Source of the DNA: an uncultured Phascolarctobacterium sp.
Lineage (GTDB): Bacteria > Bacillota > Negativicutes > Acidaminococcales > Acidaminococcaceae
Assembly: GCA_949299135.1 (NCBI GenBank)
Contig: CASFZG010000005.1
Location: forward strand, 1-64,000
Direction of reading: 5' to 3'
Length of the DNA: 64,000 nucleotides
Positions 27,095 to 37,601 of this stretch are shown in pieces. Each line of letters opens with the position of its first letter. Within the stretch, counting starts at the first letter, position 1. The notes under the pieces are model-generated. The model had not been told where the DNA came from. It searched no databases and saw only the letters and a list, made by a program, of their open reading frames with translations. The position numbers and the translations under genes are program-made.

Positions 27095-28342
27095 TTACAG
27101 CTCAGGATACATGGGGTATTTTGCACACAAAGCGGCAACGCGTTTTGCTGCTTCCGCATGTTTTGCTTCGTCGTCCGCATTGTTCAGCACAAGGCCGATA
27201 ATGGCGGCAACTTCTTTCATGTCGTCTTCCTTAAAGCCACGGGTGGTTACGGCAGCAGTGCCAAGGCGGATGCCGCTGGTAACAAACGGGCTTTCGGGGT
27301 CGAACGGAATAGTGTTTTTATTGCAGGTTACGCCAACTTCGTCCAGCAGGTGCTCGGCGGTTTTGCCGGTCATCTTCTGCCCGCGCACGTCAACCAGAAT
27401 CAAATGGTTATCGGTGCCGCCGGATACAAGGCGGAATCCTTCAGCCATCAAGCCTTCTGCCAGCGCTTTGCAGTTGGCAATAATCTGTTTGGCGTAGTCT
27501 TTAAATTCCGGTTTCAGCGCTTCGCCAAAAGCAACGGCTTTCGCCGCGATAACGTGCATCAGCGGGCCGCCCTGCACGCCGGGGAAAATTGCCTTGTCGA
27601 TTTGTTTTGCGTACTGCTCCTTGCAGAGGATTAAGCCGCCGCGGGGTCCGCGCAGGGTTTTGTGCGTGGTAGTGGTAACAATATCGGCATAGGGCACCGG
27701 GCTGGGATGCAGGCCTGCCGCAACAAGCCCTGCAATATGTGCCATGTCAACCATAAAAATCGCGCCGACGCTGTGGGCGATATTTGCCATGCGTTCAAAA
27801 TCAATAACGCGCGGGTAAGCGCTTGCACCGGCTACAATCAGCTTGGGCTGCGCTTCTTTGGCGATGCGTTCAAACTCGTCGTAATCAATGCGTTCCGTTT
27901 CGTGCGTAACGCCGTAAGGGACTACTTTATAATATTTGCCGGAGATGTTTACCGGTGAACCGTGGGAAAGATGCCCGCCCTGCGACAGGTTCATGCCCAT
28001 AATGGTGTCGCCCGGCTGCAAAAAGGCAAAGTAAACAGCGGTGTTGGCGTTAGCGCCGCTATGGGGCTGTACGTTGGCGTGGTCTGCGCCGAACAGCTTT
28101 TTGGCGCGCTCGATGGCAAGGGTTTCTACCTTGTCAACGTATTCGCAGCCGCCGTAATAACGGTGTCCGGGGTAGCCTTCCGCATATTTGTTGGTCAGCA
28201 CGCTGCCCATGGCTTCCATAACCGCGGGGCTGACGAAGTTTTCGGAGGCAATCAGCTCAATTTTGTTGCGCTGGCGTCCCAGCTCCTCGCCCATTGCCGC
28301 AGCAATTTCGGGGTCGCATACTGCAAGTTTTTCTAAATTCAT
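27095..28342 (-). CDS. glyA: Serine hydroxymethyltransferase
   Basis: PLP enzyme that makes glycine and 5,10-methylene-tetrahydrofolate from serine, the main source of one-carbon units. 415 residues; the PLP lysine lies in [15 protein letters not shown], with [12 protein letters not shown] and YGCEYVD-like [10 protein letters not shown] near the active site. It is the centre of the conserved rpiB-glyA-upp cluster. Confidence 0.97.
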   Translation of the reverse strand: MNLEKLAVCDPEIAAAMGEELGRQRNKIELIASENFVSPAVMEAMGSVLTNKYAEGYPGHRYYGGCEYVDKVETLAIERAKKLFGADHANVQPHSGANANTAVYFAFLQPGDTIMGMNLSQGGHLSHGSPVNISGKYYKVVPYGVTHETERIDYDEFERIAKEAQPKLIVAGASAYPRVIDFERMANIAHSVGAIFMVDMAHIAGLVAAGLHPSPVPYADIVTTTTHKTLRGPRGGLILCKEQYAKQIDKAIFPGVQGGPLMHVIAAKAVAFGEALKPEFKDYAKQIIANCKALAEGLMAEGFRLVSGGTDNHLILVDVRGQKMTGKTAEHLLDEVGVTCNKNTIPFDPESPFVTSGIRLGTAAVTTRGFKEDDMKEVAAIIGLVLNNADDEAKHAEAAKRVAALCAKYPMYPEL

Positions 28343-28374
28343 TGTAGTCCCTCCATGTATTGTAATTGTAATGC

Positions 28375-28926
28375 TCAGCGTTTTTCGGGGTAATGCGCGC
28401 GCTCGCCGCCGATAAGGGGCGGACGTGTCCTTGCCGCCGTTACGATGGCAGCGCCGATGGTTTTCTGCGCCAGGCGCACCGGTACGGCAACACGTTTTAA
28501 GTGCATGCCGATTAAGGTCTGCCCGATGTCGATACCGGCGTCGGCCTTGATGGCTTCCACCACAACAGGCTCGGCAAAATTATCATAAGCCGCCGTTGCC
28601 ATAGAGCCGCCCGCATGGGGCATCGGCCTTACGGTAACTTCCTCCCAGCCGAATTTTTCCATCGCTTCGCGCTCCGTTACCAAAGCGCGGTTTAAATGCT
28701 CGCAGCATTGAAACGCAAGGTATAAACCATGCGCTTTTGCCGTTTTATAAATACTGCCAAAAACCGCAGCAGCCGCTTCTTCCGAACCGCAGGTGCCGAT
28801 TTTGCCGCCCACGATTTCGCTGGTGCTGCAGCCTACAACCAGCACTCTGCCGGGTTTAATGCCGCTGACTTCAATCAGCTCCTCCACGGCGCGCTGTGCT
28901 TCGGCAGCAAGTTCTTCCTTCTTCAT
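28375..28926 (-). CDS. TIGR01440/YwlG family protein (DUF436)
   Basis: A 183-residue protein of a family found between rpiB and glyA in many Firmicutes. Visible features are [23 protein letters not shown] and [15 protein letters not shown]; function unknown. Its ATG overlaps the rpiB stop region by one base, indicating co-translation. Confidence 0.85.
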   Translation of the reverse strand: MKKEELAAEAQRAVEELIEVSGIKPGRVLVVGCSTSEIVGGKIGTCGSEEAAAAVFGSIYKTAKAHGLYLAFQCCEHLNRALVTEREAMEKFGWEEVTVRPMPHAGGSMATAAYDNFAEPVVVEAIKADAGIDIGQTLIGMHLKRVAVPVRLAQKTIGAAIVTAARTRPPLIGGERAHYPEKR

Positions 28927-29366
28927 TATTCCGCCTCCAGCGCCATAATCTTATCGACGCGGCGTGCATGGCGTCCGCCGGCAAATTCCGCTGCCAGCCA
29001 TGCATCAACAATCATCTCGGCAAGGCCGACGCCCGTTACGCGCTCGCCCAGTGCCAGAATGTTGGCATTGTTGTGTTCGCGGCTCATTTTGGCGCTGTAC
29101 ACATCGCCGCAAACGGCTGCGCGCACGCCTTTGATTTTATTGGCCGCGATGGAGATGCCGAGGCCCGTACCGCAGACGAGTATGCCAAGTTCAGCCTCGC
29201 CGCCTGCAACGGCATGGCCCACTTTTGCCGCATAGTCCGGGTAATCACAGGATTCTTCGGTGTAAGTGCCTTTATCAAGCACCTCATAGCCTTTGCCTTC
29301 AAGATAATCTTTCAAATGGTTTTTCAGATGGATACCGCCGTGGTCGCTTCCCATTGCGATTTTCAT
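28926..29366 (-). CDS. rpiB: Ribose-5-phosphate isomerase B
   Basis: Interconverts ribose 5-phosphate and ribulose 5-phosphate, linking to prs. RpiB/LacAB fold: MKIAMGSDHGGIHLK, the active-site Cys in ILVCGTGLGISIAANK, and the HNNANILALGERV loop. The ATG at 29366 has GGTGA upstream; 146 residues is normal. Confidence 0.95.
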   Translation of the reverse strand: MKIAMGSDHGGIHLKNHLKDYLEGKGYEVLDKGTYTEESCDYPDYAAKVGHAVAGGEAELGILVCGTGLGISIAANKIKGVRAAVCGDVYSAKMSREHNNANILALGERVTGVGLAEMIVDAWLAAEFAGGRHARRVDKIMALEAE

Positions 29367-29400
29367 AACCGTCACCTTCAGTCCTATTATTGGTATAAGT

Positions 29401-30492
29401 TTATTTTAACACAAAACTTTTAAGTTGCGAACTGTTTTTTAACAATGCGTCAATCTCATCCGAAGTTAAAACCTGACGTCCCGCCGCTTTTCGCATACGG
29501 TTCATCACGGCAAGGCCAATGCCTTCTTCCGTCACTCCTTCGGAAAAAATCAGCTGCACGCCCAGCTTGTCGCAGCGGCGCAGCATACGGTACAGCTTAA
29601 CGGCAAGGTCGGTTTTAGCGCTGCCCCAGTTTAAAATGTGCAGGTTCTGCGTGCGCTGCATGCTTTCAGCCACTTCGCCGCCGCAGATTACTGCCACCGG
29701 CGCAAATTTTGCCGCTTCTTTTGCCAGCAGCGGCAGCTTTTTCAGTGCTTCGCCTTCCACCACATACATGCTGGCTTTCGGCGCATAATGGCGGTACTTC
29801 ATGCCCGGCGCTTTGGGTTTCGCCGCTTCCACACCGGCAAGGGCGGGGTCAAGCTCCACTTTGCCCAAAACTTCTTCCAGCTGCTCGCGCGTAATTCCGC
29901 CCGGGCGGAGGATTACAGGCACTTCGCCGGTAGTATCGACGATGGTTGATTCCACGCCTACCTCGCACGCGCCGCCGTCAACAATGCCCGCGATGCGTCC
30001 CTGCATATCCGCCAGCACCGTTTCCGCATCGGTCGGGCTGGGCTTGCCGGATATGTTGGCCGAAGGCGCTGCAATCGGCGTACCTGCCAAACGTATCAGT
30101 TCTGCCGCTACCGGGTGCGACGGCATACGCACCGCCACCGTGTCAAGCCCGGCGCTTACTTCGTCCGGCACAATGCCGCTTTTGGCAACAATTACCGTCA
30201 GCGGCCCGGGCCAGAATTTATCAATTAAAATCTCCGCCTGTTTCGTCAGGCCGCTGGTCAATTTTAATATATCTTTTTTAGCGGCAATATGCAGAATCAG
30301 CGGGTTATCGCTGGGGCGTCCCTTGGCTTCAAAAATTTTGCGTACTGCCGCGCCGTTCAGGCCGTCAGCACCAAGCCCGTAAACCGTTTCCGTCGGGAAG
30401 GCCACCGCCTCGCCCTTTTTTATCAGCGCCGCCGCCTCACGCAGCGCAGCACCGTCCGTATCAGTCTGCAAGTTCCAATAATGCGTCTGCAT
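29401..30492 (-). CDS. tsaC: Threonylcarbamoyl-AMP synthase (Sua5 type)
   Basis: Makes threonylcarbamoyl-AMP for the t6A modification of ANN-decoding tRNAs. 363 residues with the YrdC domain (about 8-200; AVAFPTETVYGLGADG, KGRPSDNPLILHI, PSANISGKPSPTD) plus the C-terminal Sua5 domain, so it is the long form rather than short TsaC. The ATG at 30492, after GAAGGAA, overlaps the end of prmC by 32 bases. Confidence 0.94.
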   Translation of the reverse strand: MQTHYWNLQTDTDGAALREAAALIKKGEAVAFPTETVYGLGADGLNGAAVRKIFEAKGRPSDNPLILHIAAKKDILKLTSGLTKQAEILIDKFWPGPLTVIVAKSGIVPDEVSAGLDTVAVRMPSHPVAAELIRLAGTPIAAPSANISGKPSPTDAETVLADMQGRIAGIVDGGACEVGVESTIVDTTGEVPVILRPGGITREQLEEVLGKVELDPALAGVEAAKPKAPGMKYRHYAPKASMYVVEGEALKKLPLLAKEAAKFAPVAVICGGEVAESMQRTQNLHILNWGSAKTDLAVKLYRMLRRCDKLGVQLIFSEGVTEEGIGLAVMNRMRKAAGRQVLTSDEIDALLKNSSQLKSFVLK

Positions 30493-31363
30493 AAGTAATT
30501 CCTTCTTTCGCTGCAAAAACCATGCGTTCTATACCGGCGTAATCGTGGCGCACCGCCACAACGCCAAAGCCCGCCTGTCTGCACAAATCCGCCACGGACG
30601 CGCCCTGATGGATACCGATTTCAAACGCCATAAAGCCGTTGTCGTTTAAATACTTCGGCGCACCGGCGATAATGCGGCGGTAAAAGTCAAGGCCGTCCGC
30701 ACCGCCGTCAAGAGCAAGCCGCGGCTCGCGTTTAACATCCGCCGCCAGCGTGCCGATATCGGCGCTTGGTATATACGGCGGGTTTGAAATGATAACGTCA
30801 AACTTTGCGCCCTGCAGCAGATTGGCGTACAAATCGCTGCGCACAAATTTCAAGCGCTGCGCCACGCCGATGCTTTCCGCATTCTGCTGCGCCACTTTCA
30901 GCGCTCCGGGCGATACATCCACGGCAGTGCCGCTGGCATTGGGCAGCATGTCCAAAAGCGACACGATAATTGCGCCGCTGCCGGTGCCGATGTCCAAAAG
31001 CTCCGGCTTTTCAATATTGCCCGCCAGCTTTGCCGCGCACTCCACCAAAAGCTCCGTTTCCGGACGGGGCACCAGAACATCCGGTGTCACCTTAAAATCG
31101 TACTTCATAAACGCGCGGCTGCCCAAAATGTACGCCAAAGGCTCCTGCGCGGCACGGCGCGCCACATAGCCGCGGTACTGCGCCAGCTCGTGCTCCTCCA
31201 GCGGCTGGTCAAAATGTACATATAAAGTTATGCGCTGGCAGTTTAAAACGGAACAAAGCAGTATTTCCGCATCCAGGCGGGGATTTTCCAACCCTTTATC
31301 TGCGAAATACTGCTTCGTCCAATCCAGCACCCTGGCAATAGTCCAGATAGGTTTTGCTGTCAT
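30461..31363 (-). CDS. prmC: Release factor glutamine methyltransferase
   Basis: Methylates the GGQ glutamine of release factors; the substrate gene prfA is directly upstream. 300 residues with an N-terminal helical domain, the SAM loop LLDIGTGSGAIIVSLL and the catalytic ISNPPYIP. The start is one base after prfA. Confidence 0.95.
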   Translation of the reverse strand: MTAKPIWTIARVLDWTKQYFADKGLENPRLDAEILLCSVLNCQRITLYVHFDQPLEEHELAQYRGYVARRAAQEPLAYILGSRAFMKYDFKVTPDVLVPRPETELLVECAAKLAGNIEKPELLDIGTGSGAIIVSLLDMLPNASGTAVDVSPGALKVAQQNAESIGVAQRLKFVRSDLYANLLQGAKFDVIISNPPYIPSADIGTLAADVKREPRLALDGGADGLDFYRRIIAGAPKYLNDNGFMAFEIGIHQGASVADLCRQAGFGVVAVRHDYAGIERMVFAAKEGITYADALLELAD

Positions 31364-31364
31364 T

Positions 31365-32432
31365 TTATTTCACCTGTTGTAACTGTTCGCTTTGCCTTGC
31401 CGTAATCAGTGCATCCAAAACTTCGTCAAGGTCGCCGTTTAAAACAGCGTCCAGACGGTGCAGCGTCAGCCCTATGCGGTGGTCGGTTACGCGCCCCTGC
31501 GGATAGTTGTAGGTACGGATGCGCTCGCTGCGGTCGCCCGTGCCGACCTGGCTTTTGCGGTCCTGCGCCGTCGCCGCGCGCTGTTTTTCCTGCTCCATTT
31601 CCAAAACACGGCTGCGCAAAACGCGCATGCACTTTTCGCGGTTTTTAAGCTGCGATTTTTCGTCCTGGCACTGCGCCACAATACCCGTGGGGATATGCGT
31701 AATGCGCACTGCCGATTCGGTTTTATTAACGTACTGGCCGCCTGCGCCGCCCGCACGGTAAGTGTCAATCCTTAAATCGGCGGGGTTGATTTCGATATCT
31801 ACTTCCTCCGCCTCCGGCAGCACCGCCACCGTAACGGTCGAAGTATGCACGCGCCCCTGCGATTCCGTTTCCGGCACGCGCTGCACGCGGTGTACGCCGC
31901 TTTCAAACTTCATGCGCCCGTAAACACCCGCGCCACTTAACTGAAACACAATTTCCTTAAAACCGCCCAATTCCGTCGGGCTGGCATCCATAATTTCAAG
32001 GCTCCACCTGCGGCTTTCGGCATAATGCTGGTACATGCGGAACAACACTCCCGCAAACAATGCAGCTTCCTCGCCGCCCGCGCCGCCGCGGATTTCCACA
32101 ATCGCGTTTTTGTCGTCGTTGGGGTCGGAAGGCAGCAGCAAAATTTTCAGCTTCTGCTCGTATTCCTCAAGCTGCGGTTTCAGCTCCTTCAGTTCCTCCT
32201 GCGCCATTGCCGCCAGTTCCTTATCGCTGCCGTCGGCAATAATTTCTTCCGCTTCCTCGCGTGCCTTGTTCAGCACTTTGTATTCGCGGTAAGCCGTCAC
32301 CACATCGGTCAGCTTGGCATGTGCGCGCGCGTATTTCTGCCACTCCGTCTGGTTGGCAATAACGTCCGGGTCGCTGATTTTCGCTTCCAAATCAAGGTAT
32401 TTATCTTCAAGTGCCTGTAGTTTGTCAAGCAT
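31365..32432 (-). CDS. prfA: Peptide chain release factor 1
   Basis: Decodes UAG/UAA stop codons and releases the peptide. 355 residues with the catalytic [18 protein letters not shown] (GGQ). The RF1 recognition region is in the middle ([17 protein letters not shown] precedes GGQ). Starts inside the end of the DUF1385 gene (8-base overlap). Confidence 0.96.
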   Translation of the reverse strand: MLDKLQALEDKYLDLEAKISDPDVIANQTEWQKYARAHAKLTDVVTAYREYKVLNKAREEAEEIIADGSDKELAAMAQEELKELKPQLEEYEQKLKILLLPSDPNDDKNAIVEIRGGAGGEEAALFAGVLFRMYQHYAESRRWSLEIMDASPTELGGFKEIVFQLSGAGVYGRMKFESGVHRVQRVPETESQGRVHTSTVTVAVLPEAEEVDIEINPADLRIDTYRAGGAGGQYVNKTESAVRITHIPTGIVAQCQDEKSQLKNREKCMRVLRSRVLEMEQEKQRAATAQDRKSQVGTGDRSERIRTYNYPQGRVTDHRIGLTLHRLDAVLNGDLDEVLDALITARQSEQLQQVK

Positions 32433-33351
32433 TGGCAGGTTCTCCTGTTAGTTTTTCTTCCGGGCAGGGCTCCGGTTCTTCAGCCAGATCCTCCGGCGGC
32501 ACAACCGCTTTAAGCGAAGCAATCGCCACCTCAATCTGGTCGTCATCCGGCTGGCGTGTGGTAAGCTTTTGCAGTAAAAGCCCCGGCGTAATGGCAACGC
32601 GCACCAGCGGATTATCCGTGTGCGCACCGGCATAGCGGATAAGTTCGTAGCTGACGCCCGCAATTACCGGCATCAGCAAAATGCGCGAAGCAATGCGCTC
32701 CACAAGATTGGGCCAGCCCAGAAAAGTAAATATAAACATGCTTATCAGCATGACTATCATCAAAAAGTTAGTGCCGCAGCGTGGGTGCAGCGTACTGAAC
32801 GGGCGCACGTTTTCAACTTTCAGCGGCAGCCCGGCTTCGTAAGTGTAAATGGTTTTGTGTTCTGCACCGTGGTACTGAAACACACGCTGAATATCGCGCA
32901 TTGAAGAAATTGCGGCAATATAGGCAAGGAAAATCGCCATGCGCAAAACACCTTCCGCTAAATTCAGCGCCATGTGGTCCTGCGTAAAATCGGTTATAAA
33001 ACGCATCGACCACGTCGGGATAATAATAAACAGCAATATGGCAAGCCCTGCCGATACGGCAATGGTAAGCGCCATATCCTTGGAATCAAGCTTTTCGTCT
33101 TCTTCGCCCGATACCTGCGCCGAATAGCTGAGTGCCTTCATGCCCATCACAAGCGATTCGACAAGCGATACCACGCCGCGCAGGAACGGCTTTTTTAATA
33201 TAGGATAACGGTCGGCAATGCTGTTAACCGGGCGCACGTCTACATTTATTTCGCCGTCCGGCTGCCTTACGGCGACGGCAACATGCGTTTTGCCGCGCAT
33301 CATAACGCCTTCGATAACAGCCTGTCCGCCCACATTAGGTTTCTTATTCAT
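32425..33351 (-). CDS. DUF1385 domain-containing membrane protein
   Basis: A 308-residue membrane protein conserved next to prfA and rpmE in Firmicutes. Motifs: [22 protein letters not shown] near the N-terminus, [15 protein letters not shown] and [10 protein letters not shown] in the middle, with about five membrane helices and an acidic C-terminal tail. The His/Glu/Cys pattern suggests a metal site; the function is not known to me. ATG at 33351 after GAGGG. Confidence 0.85.
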   Translation of the reverse strand: MNKKPNVGGQAVIEGVMMRGKTHVAVAVRQPDGEINVDVRPVNSIADRYPILKKPFLRGVVSLVESLVMGMKALSYSAQVSGEEDEKLDSKDMALTIAVSAGLAILLFIIIPTWSMRFITDFTQDHMALNLAEGVLRMAIFLAYIAAISSMRDIQRVFQYHGAEHKTIYTYEAGLPLKVENVRPFSTLHPRCGTNFLMIVMLISMFIFTFLGWPNLVERIASRILLMPVIAGVSYELIRYAGAHTDNPLVRVAITPGLLLQKLTTRQPDDDQIEVAIASLKAVVPPEDLAEEPEPCPEEKLTGEPANA

Positions 33352-33382
33352 AGTGTGACCCTCAAAAAACTCCATATACAAA

Positions 33383-33408
33383 CACAGCAGAGCTTTCGCT
33401 CTGCTGTC
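33383..33408 (-). terminator. Hairpin after rpmE
   Basis: Minus strand CAGCAGAGC-GAAA-GCTCTGCTG followed by TGTTTGTA; the T run is broken, so it may be a partial terminator that lets some transcription into the DUF1385-prfA operon. Confidence 0.5.
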
Positions 33409-33414
33409 GGTGAA

Positions 33415-33612
33415 TTATTTTCCATAACGTTTGTTGAATTTTTCGATACGGCCGCGGGCTGCTACGTTACGCTGTTGGCCGGTGAAAAACGGATGGCAGT
33501 TGGAGCAAACATCCACGCGCAGTTCCGGTTTAACAGAGCCGGTCATAAAGGTGTTACCGCATGCGCAGGTAACTTTAACTTCACTATATTTCGGATGGAT
33601 TCCTTCTTTCAT
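33415..33612 (-). CDS. rpmE: 50S ribosomal protein L31 (zinc-binding type)
   Basis: A 65-residue ribosomal protein. Cys16-x-Cys18 (TCACGN) and Cys36-x2-Cys39 (DVCSNCHPF) form the zinc ribbon of the C+ form, which cells can replace with a zinc-free paralogue under zinc limitation. First gene of the rpmE-prfA-prmC cluster. Confidence 0.97.
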   Translation of the reverse strand: MKEGIHPKYSEVKVTCACGNTFMTGSVKPELRVDVCSNCHPFFTGQQRNVAARGRIEKFNKRYGK

Positions 33613-33726
33613 TACAATTACACCTCACTTTGCAAAAGACTATATATAACATTGTCGATATTAACGCTTATACATTGTAGCACAGCAGGGCAAGTTATGC
33701 AAGTGTTATTTTTGGCGCCGCCGTTT

Positions 33727-34188
33727 TTATTTGCCGCACAGGCGTTTAATAAGCTCCGGAGCAGCAGCGTTGTAAACCTCGCCGTCCCATTTAATATTCG
33801 GCCCTTTGCCACAGTGCTTTAAGCAATTGCAAACAGCAAAACTAAAACCTCCGCTTACGCTGATGCCTCCGTTATCTACATTGTAAGTTTGTTTAATAAA
33901 TTTTAACAGCCCCGCCGAGCCATTACCGGCACAATTTTTACCACCGCAAATTTCCAGCCGGTGCGGCACAGCAGCCGGTTTTAAACTTGGATAGCGTTTA
34001 ATAACAGCATTTAAAAAGCTTGGCTTGATGTTCAGCAACGCAGCAATTTCTTGTACAACGCCATCTGTAAGCACACCACCATTGTGTTCCTGCACCTCTT
34101 TTAAAAGCTCCACCAGCGCAAACTGATTCTGCGGCACATCCTGCCCTTTATAATATTCAACTGCTTCGTGTATGTTCCAGTTATTCAT
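33727..34188 (-). CDS. NuoE-like thioredoxin-fold [2Fe-2S] protein
   Basis: A 153-residue protein with the two parts of the NADH dehydrogenase 24-kDa (NuoE/HydA-gamma) family: an N-terminal helical bundle (QNQFALVELLKEVQEHNGG) and a C-terminal thioredoxin-like ferredoxin domain with ICGGKNCAGNGS and CNCLKHCGKGPNI carrying the four cluster cysteines. No NuoF or hydrogenase partner is adjacent, so it is an orphan electron carrier here. The ATG at 34188 is chosen because homology starts there. Confidence 0.8.
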   Translation of the reverse strand: MNNWNIHEAVEYYKGQDVPQNQFALVELLKEVQEHNGGVLTDGVVQEIAALLNIKPSFLNAVIKRYPSLKPAAVPHRLEICGGKNCAGNGSAGLLKFIKQTYNVDNGGISVSGGFSFAVCNCLKHCGKGPNIKWDGEVYNAAAPELIKRLCGK

Positions 34189-34378
34189 GTTAGTCTTTTC
34201 TGTTCCTTTCCAAATTTTTACTATAATAAGATATCTTAAATAATTTATTATTTTTATATGCCGTCTAATGTAAGTACTATTTGAGTCACCAAGCATTATT
34301 TATTATATATGTAAAAATCATATAACTAATTAAACTCTTATAGCAAAAATAATATGCCTATTCTAACCATATATTATT

Positions 34379-35236
34379 TTAATTAAAAAATAATATATGG
34401 CTATACTTGTGTAATAATTCTTTAAAAACTTTGTCATCTTCACCTAATATATTCAAATCTATAACTTCAATTAACAAAGAAAACATATAACGTTCTTCCA
34501 AATTCAATGACATTTTCAAATTATATAAAACAAATTTTTTCATATCATCATCAGAAATATGTTCATCTATATATAATAAAATTAAATAGAAATTTGTAAA
34601 ATAATTAATAGAACTATATTGTAAAACATTACATGTAAACTTCTTTAAATCATCATCCCCTTCTTTTATTATATTTAAATTTTTCCATAATATTTCAAAT
34701 TCAGTATTTCTAAACATCATATTTATTATCCTAAAATAATCATAAATTTTGACTTTTTTTATACCATCATTCAAATATTCTTTTGGAACAACATTTAATG
34801 GAATTATACATTTATAAAACCATTTTGGTAAAGTAACTACAGTATTTTCTCTAACAGTTTGCCATCTGCTTAAAACAGTATAAAATATATCTAATTCACT
34901 TTGTCTTTTTACAATATTTTTCTCCTCATTCATAATATTTTTTTGTTCATCTAATGCTTTTGCTGTTTTAAGAAATTCATTTTTTTGCAAATAATAAGTA
35001 CGTACAAGCAAAAATATGGTTACAACAGTAAAAACAGGAATTGTAGTTCCAGCAAAAAAATCTCCTATTTGTCCAATATTATTTTCATCTGTATTTTTAA
35101 TAAAATCATATATACCAATACCTTTAATTTTCAATATTAAGAAAGGAGAGAAAACACCCAAAATATAAAATACCATTAACACAAAATAAAAATCATCAAA
35201 TTCCTTATTAAAAAAATTTTTTAATAATTTTTTCAT
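34379..35236 (-). CDS. AbiC-like putative phage abortive infection membrane protein
   Basis: A 285-residue protein in strikingly AT-rich DNA compared with its neighbours. Two N-terminal membrane helices (FYFVLMVFYILGVFSPFLIL and, after IGQIGDFFAGTTIPVF, TVVTIFLLVRTYYL), then a charged coiled segment (KALDEQKNIMNEEKNIVKRQ) and a helical cytosolic domain. The layout and the GDFFAGTTIPVF-like motif resemble the putAbiC family (PF16872), often found in defence islands. It lies just downstream of a tRNA-Ala, a usual integration site. Family membership is by eye and moderately sure. Confidence 0.55.
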   Translation of the reverse strand: MKKLLKNFFNKEFDDFYFVLMVFYILGVFSPFLILKIKGIGIYDFIKNTDENNIGQIGDFFAGTTIPVFTVVTIFLLVRTYYLQKNEFLKTAKALDEQKNIMNEEKNIVKRQSELDIFYTVLSRWQTVRENTVVTLPKWFYKCIIPLNVVPKEYLNDGIKKVKIYDYFRIINMMFRNTEFEILWKNLNIIKEGDDDLKKFTCNVLQYSSINYFTNFYLILLYIDEHISDDDMKKFVLYNLKMSLNLEERYMFSLLIEVIDLNILGEDDKVFKELLHKYSHILFFN

Positions 35237-35325
35237 AATTCATCTCCTGTTTTAACCTTTAATAATTTTGCTACTTATTCTATATATGTCATCTTTCATA
35301 AATATAATGACTGTCTATTAATAAT

Positions 35326-35365
35326 ACAAAAAATCCGAACTTACTTTGCAGTAGGTTCGGATTAT
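35326..35365 (-). terminator. Terminator downstream of the tRNA-Ala
   Basis: Minus strand AATCCGAAC...GTTCGGATT followed by a T run, with an inner CTACT/AGTAA stem. Confidence 0.75.
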
Positions 35366-35374
35366 ATTTTTATT

Positions 35375-35450
<76 letters not shown>

Positions 35451-35466
35451 TGCGCCGCCGCAAAAT

Positions 35467-36276
35467 TTACTTTTTCAGCGCGGCGTTCAGGCTGCCGCTA
35501 CGGAAGCCTTCCAAATCCAGCGCAGCGTACACAAAGCCTGCTGCTTTAACGGCGGCGGCAATTTCTTTGCGCTGCGCCACTGCCTTTTCAAAATCATTTT
35601 CGGCAACTTCAACGCGGGCGATATTGCCGTGGCAGCGTACGCGCATTTCCTTAAAGCCCATGTCTATAAGCGCCTGCTCTGCCTTTTCCACCATTTGTAG
35701 TTTTTCCGCCGTTATCTCCTCGCCATAAGGAATGCGCGAAGCAAGGCAGGCGTAGGAAGGCTTATCCCAGGTAAAAATGCCCAGCGCTTTACTTGCGTCG
35801 CGGATGTCCTGCTTGCTGAAACCTGCCTGACGCAGCGGGCTTAACACGCCCAGCTCCGCCGTTGCGCGCATGCCGGGGCGGTAATCGTTTTCGTCGTCGG
35901 TGTTTGCGCCGTCGGCAACCAAAGTTATGCCGTGCTTTTGTGCTTCTGCCATAATCGCGCCAAAAAGCGCATGTTTGCAGTAGTAGCAACGCTTGGCGCC
36001 GTTTTCGCAAAAACCGGGTATGGCAAGCTGGTCCACGTTAATCTGCGCGTGGCGCACACCGTAGTTTTGTAAAATTTTGGCAGCGTCTGCTGCTTCATGC
36101 TGCGGGTAGCTTTGCGTCACTGCGGTAACCGCCAGCAAATTATCGCCCAGCGCTTCGTGCGCAGCGTAAACCAGAAACGCGCTGTCCACGCCGCCGCTAA
36201 AGGCAACCGCCAGGCTGCCGCAGTTTTTCAGTTCATCTATAAGTTTATTGTATTTATTTTGCAGTTCTTCGTTCAT
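35467..36276 (-). CDS. larE: LarE-type ATP-dependent sulfur transferase
   Basis: PP-loop enzyme (AVAFSGGVDSAFLVYAA) that inserts sulfur into the nickel-pincer nucleotide cofactor of lactate racemase and related enzymes. 269 residues; Cys residues in KRCYYCKHALF and YACLASRIPYG are present, the latter at the place of the sacrificial sulfur donor. The CxxC plus third Cys set recalls the [4Fe-4S] form of LarE. No larA, larB or larC lies in this window. The ATG at 36276 follows GAGGGGG. Confidence 0.88.
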   Translation of the reverse strand: MNEELQNKYNKLIDELKNCGSLAVAFSGGVDSAFLVYAAHEALGDNLLAVTAVTQSYPQHEAADAAKILQNYGVRHAQINVDQLAIPGFCENGAKRCYYCKHALFGAIMAEAQKHGITLVADGANTDDENDYRPGMRATAELGVLSPLRQAGFSKQDIRDASKALGIFTWDKPSYACLASRIPYGEEITAEKLQMVEKAEQALIDMGFKEMRVRCHGNIARVEVAENDFEKAVAQRKEIAAAVKAAGFVYAALDLEGFRSGSLNAALKK

Positions 36277-36399
36277 GGCGTCCCCCTCAAAATATCCGCG
36301 TAAGCGTAAATTTATTATAATATGCGCGCGGCACTTGCGCAACGGTTAAAAAGCGGTTAAGATGTTAGCAGAAAGATTTTAAAGCAAAGGAGCATTTGT

Positions 36400-36780
36400 A
36401 TGACTGAACTTAAACCCGGACTGACCGGCACTGCCGCCACGATTGTGCGCGAAACCAACACCGCCATTACTATGGGCAGCGGCGATTTGCAGGTTTTTGC
36501 CACGCCCTGCATGGTTGCCCTGATGGAACAGGCTGCCTGCAACGCCGTTGCGGATTGCTTTGATGACGCAACAAGCAGCGTCGGAACTTTGATAAACGTA
36601 ACGCATGATGCGGCGACGGCGCTGGGCAAAAACGTAACTGCCACCGCCACGCTGGTTGAAGTTGCAGGGCGCAAACTTGTTTTTGAAGTTACCGCCTCCG
36701 ATGAGGACAAGCAAATCGGCAAAGGCCGCCACGAGCGCTTCATCATCAACAAAGAAAAATTTATGGCAAAGCTCGGCTGA
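36400..36780 (+). CDS. FlK-like hot-dog thioesterase
   Basis: A 126-residue hot-dog fold protein like fluoroacetyl-CoA thioesterase FlK. The family catalytic residues Thr, Glu and His are seen as Thr35 and Glu43 in FATPCMVALMEQAA and His69 in NVTHDAAT, with GKGRHERFIIN near the end. In gut anaerobes such proteins hydrolyse some acyl-CoA; fluoroacetate is not implied. AAAGGAG precedes the ATG. Transcribed divergently from larE. Confidence 0.85.
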   Translation: MTELKPGLTGTAATIVRETNTAITMGSGDLQVFATPCMVALMEQAACNAVADCFDDATSSVGTLINVTHDAATALGKNVTATATLVEVAGRKLVFEVTASDEDKQIGKGRHERFIINKEKFMAKLG

Positions 36781-36791
36781 CCGCCGCAAAC

Positions 36792-36829
36792 GCAAAAGGC
36801 ATTACGCAAACTGCGCAATGCCTTTTTGT
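36792..36829. terminator. Bidirectional terminator between thioesterase and ABC importer
   Basis: AAAGGCATTACGCA...TGCGCAATGCCTTTTTG; serves the convergent thioesterase and glnQ-like genes. Confidence 0.8.
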
Positions 36830-37590
36830 TATTTCAGCACCTTGTGTAAAAATGCTTTTAATCTTTCGTTCCGGGGGTTTTCAAAAATTTCCTGCGGTGT
36901 GCCTTCAGCCTGCACGTAACCGTCGGCCATAAACAGCACTTTGGTGGCAACCTCGCGGGCAAAGCCCATCTCGTGCGTTACAACCACCATCGTCATTTTT
37001 TCTTCTGCCAGCTCGCGCATGGTGCGCAAAACCTCGCCCGTCAGTTCAGGGTCGAGCGACGATGTCGGTTCGTCAAACAGCATAATGGCAGGCTTTGTCG
37101 CCAGCGCCCTTGCAATCGCCACGCGCTGCTGCTGCCCGCCGCTTAAACGGCGCGGATATTCGTGCGCTTTTTCTAAAAGGCCAACCTTGCTTAAAAGCAC
37201 TTTGGCTTCTTCAATAACCTCATCGCGGTTGCGCTTCTGCACCTGCACCGGCGCTTCAATCAAATTCTCCAGCACCGTCATGTGCGGGAACAGATTAAAC
37301 TGCTGAAACACCATGCCCATCTTGCATGCAATACGGCGGCTTTCGTCGCCCGGCGCGTACACAACCTGCCCGTCCGGTTTTGTTTCCGCCAGCGTTTCAC
37401 CGTCGATAATAATATTGCCCTTGTCAATAATCTCCAGCTTGTTCAGGCAGCGCAAAAACGTACTTTTACCGCCGCCGCTCGGGCCGATAACAGCCACAAC
37501 CTCGCCCTCATCGACACTTAAGTTAATGCCCTTTAAAACCTCAAGCCCCTGAAAACTTTTATAAATATTTTCTGCCTTAATTTTGTTCAT
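36829..37590 (-). CDS. Polar amino-acid ABC transporter ATP-binding protein (GlnQ type)
   Basis: A 253-residue ABC ATPase: Walker [11 protein letters not shown]-loop QQFNLFPHM, signature LSGGQQQR, Walker [15 protein letters not shown] and H-loop VVTHEMG. It powers the importer formed with the next two genes. Starts after GAGGAG, slightly overlapping the permease gene region. Confidence 0.93.
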   Translation of the reverse strand: MNKIKAENIYKSFQGLEVLKGINLSVDEGEVVAVIGPSGGGKSTFLRCLNKLEIIDKGNIIIDGETLAETKPDGQVVYAPGDESRRIACKMGMVFQQFNLFPHMTVLENLIEAPVQVQKRNRDEVIEEAKVLLSKVGLLEKAHEYPRRLSGGQQQRVAIARALATKPAIMLFDEPTSSLDPELTGEVLRTMRELAEEKMTMVVVTHEMGFAREVATKVLFMADGYVQAEGTPQEIFENPRNERLKAFLHKVLK

Positions 37591-37601
37591 CGTACTGCTC
37601 C

